64,000 bases of DNA, from positions 1 to 64,000 of the forward strand of contig NZ_CAJYPS010000002.1 of NCBI RefSeq assembly GCF_913777145.1, in the 5' to 3' direction. Position numbers and translations under genes: made by a program. The stretch comes from an uncultured Roseateles sp. Lineage in GTDB: Bacteria; Pseudomonadota; Gammaproteobacteria; Burkholderiales; Burkholderiaceae_C. Of this stretch, positions 60,631 through 64,000 are shown one piece after another. The notes under the pieces were generated by a model. It was not told the DNA's origin, did no database searches, and worked only from the letters and a program-made list of their open reading frames with translations. Position 1 is the stretch's first letter, and the number at the start of each line of letters is the position of its first letter.

Positions 60631-63201
60631 ATGCCCAGCCCCTACGCCATCGCGCGCCTGCTGCTGCCCACGCAATGGCGGCTGCGCCACCAGATGCTGT
60701 GGCTGCTGGCCGGCATCACGACGCTGGCCATGCTGCTGCTGATGCAGATCTCCAGCCTGCGTCTGTCCGGCGTCGCCACCGACAGTGCGCGCCACTGGGC
60801 CGAAGCCATCGCCCACACGGCCGCCGGCGCCGCCGCAGAACGCATCGCGGCCAACGACCCTGCCGGCCTGGAACGCAGCCTGCGTGAACTGGCCACGCTG
60901 CCGGGCCTGCAGCACCTCGAGGCCCGCGATGGCCGCGGACTGCCGCTGCTGCGCCTGCGCATCACCCCCGACCGCCGCATCGTCGCCGGCGACGCCGCCG
61001 GCACGCCCGGCGCCGACATGGTCTGGGCTCCCATGGGCCCGGGCGGCCGCGACGGCAGCGTGGGCGTGAGTTTCTCGGCCCGCAGCGAGCTGCTGAGCCT
61101 GGACGCCCTGCGCTTCGACACGGTGCTGGCGATAGGCGCCAGCGGCCTGCTGAGCATGATCTGCGCGTCACTGCTGCTGGGCTGGGCGCTGAAGCCGCTG
61201 CAGCGCGTCGCGCGCTTCTCGCGCACGCTGGGCGAGACGCCCGGGGCGCAGCTGCACGAGCGCACCGGCAGCCGCGAGGTGGGCGAGCTGGCCCAGGCCC
61301 TCAACGAGGCCTCGCTGACGCTGCGCCAGCAGCTGGACGCGATTCGCTGCAGCGACCTGCGCACCCAGGGCATCGTCGATGCGGTGCCCGACGCCATCAT
61401 CGGCGTGGACGAGCGCGGCCTGGTGCTCAGCGCCTCGCCCGCGGTGGCCAGCGTGTTCGGCTGTGAACCGGTGCAGCTGCTGGGCCAGCCGCTGGCCGAG
61501 CTGCTGCCCGGCCTGGACGGTCCGGCCGCCGAGCGCCGCACGCTGGACGGGCTCTACATGCGTGCCAGCGCCACCCAGGTCGCGCGCTTCGAGATGGACG
61601 CGCTGCGCCATGACGGCACGCGCTTCCCGGCCGAGGTCTCGCTGGCGCGGCTGGCTCCGCGGGCCGAGGACGGCCCGCAGACCATGCGCTATGCCTGCGC
61701 GGTGCGCGACCTCACCGACCAGCGCCTGCTGGACGCCATGCTCAACCTGTACGTGCGCGCGCTGGAGTGCAGCAGCAACGGTGTGGCCATTGCCGACCTG
61801 GGCCTGCCGGGCCGGCCGCTGATCTACGCGAACGCTGCGTTCGAGCGCATCACCGGCTACACCCGCGAGGAGGTGACCGGCCGCGGCGGCGACCTGCTGC
61901 TGGGCGAGGACACCGACCAGCCCGAGGCCCGCCAGCTGCGCGCCGCCATCGACGAAGGCCGCAGCGCCAGTGCGGTGCTGCGCCACTACCGCGCAGACGG
62001 CAGCCTGTTCTTCGACGAGGTCGCGGTGGCGCCGGTGCTGGACGAACAGGGCCAGCCCCGGCACTACGTCTGGATACTCAACGACGTGACCGAGCGCGAG
62101 CGCACGCGGCTGGCGATCGCGGAGCGCACCGCGCGGCTGAACGCCATCTTCGACCTCAGCCCGGACGGCTTCGTGGTGTTCGACCGCGAGGGGCAGCTGG
62201 TCTATGCCAACCCGGCCTTCCTGGCGATGACCGGCTGGAGTGGCGCGGCGCTGGCCCAGGGCCTGCACCTGGCCGAGTTCGACCTGGCGCTGGCCGGCCT
62301 GTGCGGCGCCGACGCGCCCTATGTGCCCACCCGCAGCAGCGACCCCGATGACAAGGACCGCATCGAGCTGCTACAGCTGGTGCGCCCCCGGCCGCGCACG
62401 CTGACCCGGCTGACCCGCCACAACGCGGGGGGGCAGGGCGAGTCCATCCTCTACTTCCGCGACGTCACCCACGAGACCGAGGTGGACCGCATGAAGAGCG
62501 AGTTCCTGACCACCGCGGCGCACGAGCTGCGCACGCCCATGGTCAGCGTGTTCGGCTTCACCGAGCTGCTACTGCAGCGGCCGGTGCCCGAGGGCCGACG
62601 GCGCGATGTGCTGGAGACCATACACCGCCAGTCCTCGCTGCTGATCGCGATGATCAACGACCTGCTGGACCTGGCCCGCATCGAGTCCCGCCAGGGCCGC
62701 GACCTGCACCGCGAGCGCGTGCCGCTGGGCGAGCTGGTGCGCGACACGGTGGAGCGCATGAGCGGCGCGCTGACCGGCCATGAGCTGCACCTGGAGCTGG
62801 AGCCGGCGCATGCCGCCCTGGCGCTGTGGGCCGACCCGACCAAGACCTCGCAGGCGCTGACCAATGTGCTGTCCAACGCGATCAAGTACTCGCAGCCCGG
62901 CAGCGTGGTGCGGCTGAGCAGCCTGCGCGACGGCGAGCAGCTGGGCCTGGTCGTCAGCGACCAGGGCATAGGCATGACACCGGCGCAGCTGGCCCGCGTG
63001 TTCGAGCGCTTCTACCGCGCCGACCCCAGCGGCAACGTACCGGGCACCGGCCTGGGCATGAGCCTGGTGAAGGAGATCATGGAGCAGCAGGATGGCCGCG
63101 TGGAGGTGCGCAGCGAGCCCGGCCAGGGCACGGTGGTGACGCTGTGGCTGGCGCTGAGCACGGACCGCGCTGGCGCCATGCTGGCCCCGCCCGCGGGCTG
63201 A
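60631..63201 (+). CDS. Membrane PAS/LOV-like sensor histidine kinase
   Basis: An 856-residue sensor kinase. Two transmembrane helices (about 21-42 and 163-184) flank a periplasmic domain, followed by HAMP-like sequence, three PAS domains (about 245-365, 375-490, 500-612) and a complete kinase core: AAHELRTPMVSV (H631), NVLSNAIKYS, DQGIGM and GTGLGMSLVKEI. The second PAS strongly resembles LOV domains (IYANAAFERITGYTREEVTGR, then EDTDQPEARQLRAAIDEGR), but the GRNCRFLQG loop reads GRGGDLLLG, so the light-reactive Cys is Gly420. A receiver gene precedes it by 60 bp. Downstream is an HD-domain gene. Confidence 0.93.
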   Translation: MPSPYAIARLLLPTQWRLRHQMLWLLAGITTLAMLLLMQISSLRLSGVATDSARHWAEAIAHTAAGAAAERIAANDPAGLERSLRELATLPGLQHLEARDGRGLPLLRLRITPDRRIVAGDAAGTPGADMVWAPMGPGGRDGSVGVSFSARSELLSLDALRFDTVLAIGASGLLSMICASLLLGWALKPLQRVARFSRTLGETPGAQLHERTGSREVGELAQALNEASLTLRQQLDAIRCSDLRTQGIVDAVPDAIIGVDERGLVLSASPAVASVFGCEPVQLLGQPLAELLPGLDGPAAERRTLDGLYMRASATQVARFEMDALRHDGTRFPAEVSLARLAPRAEDGPQTMRYACAVRDLTDQRLLDAMLNLYVRALECSSNGVAIADLGLPGRPLIYANAAFERITGYTREEVTGRGGDLLLGEDTDQPEARQLRAAIDEGRSASAVLRHYRADGSLFFDEVAVAPVLDEQGQPRHYVWILNDVTERERTRLAIAERTARLNAIFDLSPDGFVVFDREGQLVYANPAFLAMTGWSGAALAQGLHLAEFDLALAGLCGADAPYVPTRSSDPDDKDRIELLQLVRPRPRTLTRLTRHNAGGQGESILYFRDVTHETEVDRMKSEFLTTAAHELRTPMVSVFGFTELLLQRPVPEGRRRDVLETIHRQSSLLIAMINDLLDLARIESRQGRDLHRERVPLGELVRDTVERMSGALTGHELHLELEPAHAALALWADPTKTSQALTNVLSNAIKYSQPGSVVRLSSLRDGEQLGLVVSDQGIGMTPAQLARVFERFYRADPSGNVPGTGLGMSLVKEIMEQQDGRVEVRSEPGQGTVVTLWLALSTDRAGAMLAPPAG

Positions 63202-63273
63202 CGCCCAAGCGACAGCCCTGCGCGCCGCCGCGCGCAGAATCGTCCGCATTCAAAGAACGGACGAGGAGACCCC

Positions 63274-63855
63274 ATGAGCGCACGCGCCGGCTTCACCCGC
63301 ATGGACGAGAGCACCCGCGAGGACTGGGCGCTGATCGTGCCCGAGGCCATGAAGATGGCCCGCACCCTGCCCGACCGCGTGCTGGACCACCTGCGCCTGC
63401 TGGACGGCGACTTCGGCGGCTTTCCGGTGGACCGGCTGACCCACTGCCTGCAGACCGCCACGCTGGCCCACCGCGACGGCCGCGACGAGGAGTACGTGTG
63501 CTGCGCGCTGCTGCACGACATCGGCGACACGCTGGGCAGCTTCAACCATGCGGACATCGCGGCCGCCATCCTCAAGCCCTTCGTCAGCGAGGCCAACCTG
63601 TGGATGGTGCAGCAGCACGCGATCTTCCAGGGCTACAACTTCTTCCACCACCTGGGGCTGGACCGCGAGCTGCACGCGCAGTTCCGTGACCACCCGCACT
63701 ACCAGCGCACCTGGGAGTTCGTGGAGCGCTACGACAACCCGGCCTTCGACCCGGCCGCCGAGGCCCTGCCGCTGGACTTCTTTGAGCCCATGCTGCGCCG
63801 CCTGATGCGCGAGCCGCGGCAGTCGATCTACAAGGCCGCGCTGCGCGCGGCCTGA
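63274..63855 (+). CDS. HD-domain phosphohydrolase-like protein
   Basis: A 193-residue cytosolic protein with an HD domain: H57 in RLTHCLQTATLAHRDG, the pair H81-D82 in ALLHDIGDTLGSFNH, and further His in QQHAIFQGYNFFHHLGLD. It is not an HD-GYP protein and resembles small HD hydrolases linked to phosphonate or nucleotide metabolism; the substrate cannot be named. GAGGAG lies 5 nt before the ATG. It lies 72 bp after the LOV-like kinase gene on the same strand and may be separate from the signalling operon. Confidence 0.88.
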   Translation: MSARAGFTRMDESTREDWALIVPEAMKMARTLPDRVLDHLRLLDGDFGGFPVDRLTHCLQTATLAHRDGRDEEYVCCALLHDIGDTLGSFNHADIAAAILKPFVSEANLWMVQQHAIFQGYNFFHHLGLDRELHAQFRDHPHYQRTWEFVERYDNPAFDPAAEALPLDFFEPMLRRLMREPRQSIYKAALRAA

Positions 63856-63859
63856 GTCT

Positions 63860-64000
63860 TCAGGCGCCGGCGGCCGGCTGCGCTGCGGCCAGCTCGCGCG
63901 TGCTGCCGCGTCGGCCATAGGCCCACAGCGTGGCGCACAGGCTCAGCGCCGCGGCCAGCGTCATCCACAGGCCCGGCGCCGCGCGGTTGCCGGTGGTCTC
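63860..64000 (-). CDS. Transporter C-terminal end (partial; probably MFS)
   Basis: The last 46 codons of a membrane protein, read on the minus strand to a TGA at 63862-63860. The piece ETTGNRAAPGLWMTLAAALS followed by LCATLWAYGRRG contains one transmembrane helix and a basic end, resembling the last helix of metabolite:H+ symporter-type MFS proteins. Most of the gene is outside the window, so class and substrate are uncertain. Confidence 0.5.
   Translation of the reverse strand, partial: ETTGNRAAPGLWMTLAAALSLCATLWAYGRRGSTRELAAAQPAAGA

Overview
The window is very GC-rich and gene-dense, and its content points to a chromosome of the order Burkholderiales, closest in flavour to the Roseateles/Rubrivivax/Leptothrix group. 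Pointers are the lpxL-dapF-DUF484-xerC block divergent from metK, a PhaM-type polyhydroxyalkanoate granule protein, a PEP-CTERM protease, a FisR-type persulfide regulator, and an integron attachment site resembling that of class 1 integrons, whose chromosomal relatives live in Betaproteobacteria. No rRNA, tRNA, CRISPR array, transposase or phage gene was seen. All family assignments come from reading the sequence; no search was run.

Layout. 1-5.5 kb: two LysR regulators, one divergent from an Old Yellow Enzyme/aldo-keto reductase pair and one from a YeiH-type exporter. 5.5-8.2 kb: a sulfur-oxidation unit, with a persulfide dioxygenase and a DUF2892 membrane protein behind a sigma-54-type promoter, facing a FisR-like activator that has the three sensor cysteines. 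8.2-12.7 kb: redox and metal genes (TlpA-like, transglutaminase-like, MerT/MerP-like, TrxC), an exonuclease and small enzymes. 12.7-14.1 kb: an integron remnant with an attI1-like site, two cassettes and at least one good attC, but no integrase before glmS. 14.4-21.3 kb: glmS, an Lrp regulator, a phosphoesterase divergent from a di-haem cytochrome c peroxidase, and a PEP-CTERM trypsin-like protease. 21.3-28.9 kb: housekeeping (rlmI, a beta-barrel protein, xerC, DUF484, dapF, lpxL; metK divergent). 29-36 kb: chemoreceptor, ABC substrate-binding protein, MarR regulator with flavin monooxygenase, and fatty-acid cis-trans isomerase. 36-41 kb: a glycolate oxidase operon with lrgA and lrgB inside it. 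41-44 kb: PhaM and three peptidase-like genes. 44-50.3 kb: a MacAB-TolC-like efflux operon. 50.4-53.3 kb: DUF1800, DUF1501 and an uncatalogued-looking 29-residue membrane protein. 53.4-63.9 kb: a signalling island. The last 140 bases are the end of a transporter.

How the parts may work together. The sulfur unit looks self-contained: sensor-activator, palindromic enhancer candidate, sigma-54 promoter and target genes. The efflux operon has a second, closer match to the sigma-54 consensus, placed so near the first start codon that its mRNA would be almost leaderless; a perfect 16-bp palindrome lies about 75 bp upstream. The signalling island holds two active-looking histidine kinases, a kinase-like protein that has lost its phosphoacceptor histidine and ATP-site residues, three receiver proteins (one with an HPt domain, one with a MerR-like DNA-binding domain), an HD-GYP protein and a periplasmic binding protein. 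These are most of the parts of a phosphorelay ending in c-di-GMP hydrolysis.

Most notable: the integrase-less integron, the near-leaderless sigma-54 promoter of the efflux operon, the diverged second copy of the metK 3' end 118 bp downstream of the first, and the signalling island with its pseudo-kinase, cysteine-less LOV-like domain and shared ATTTGAT motifs.
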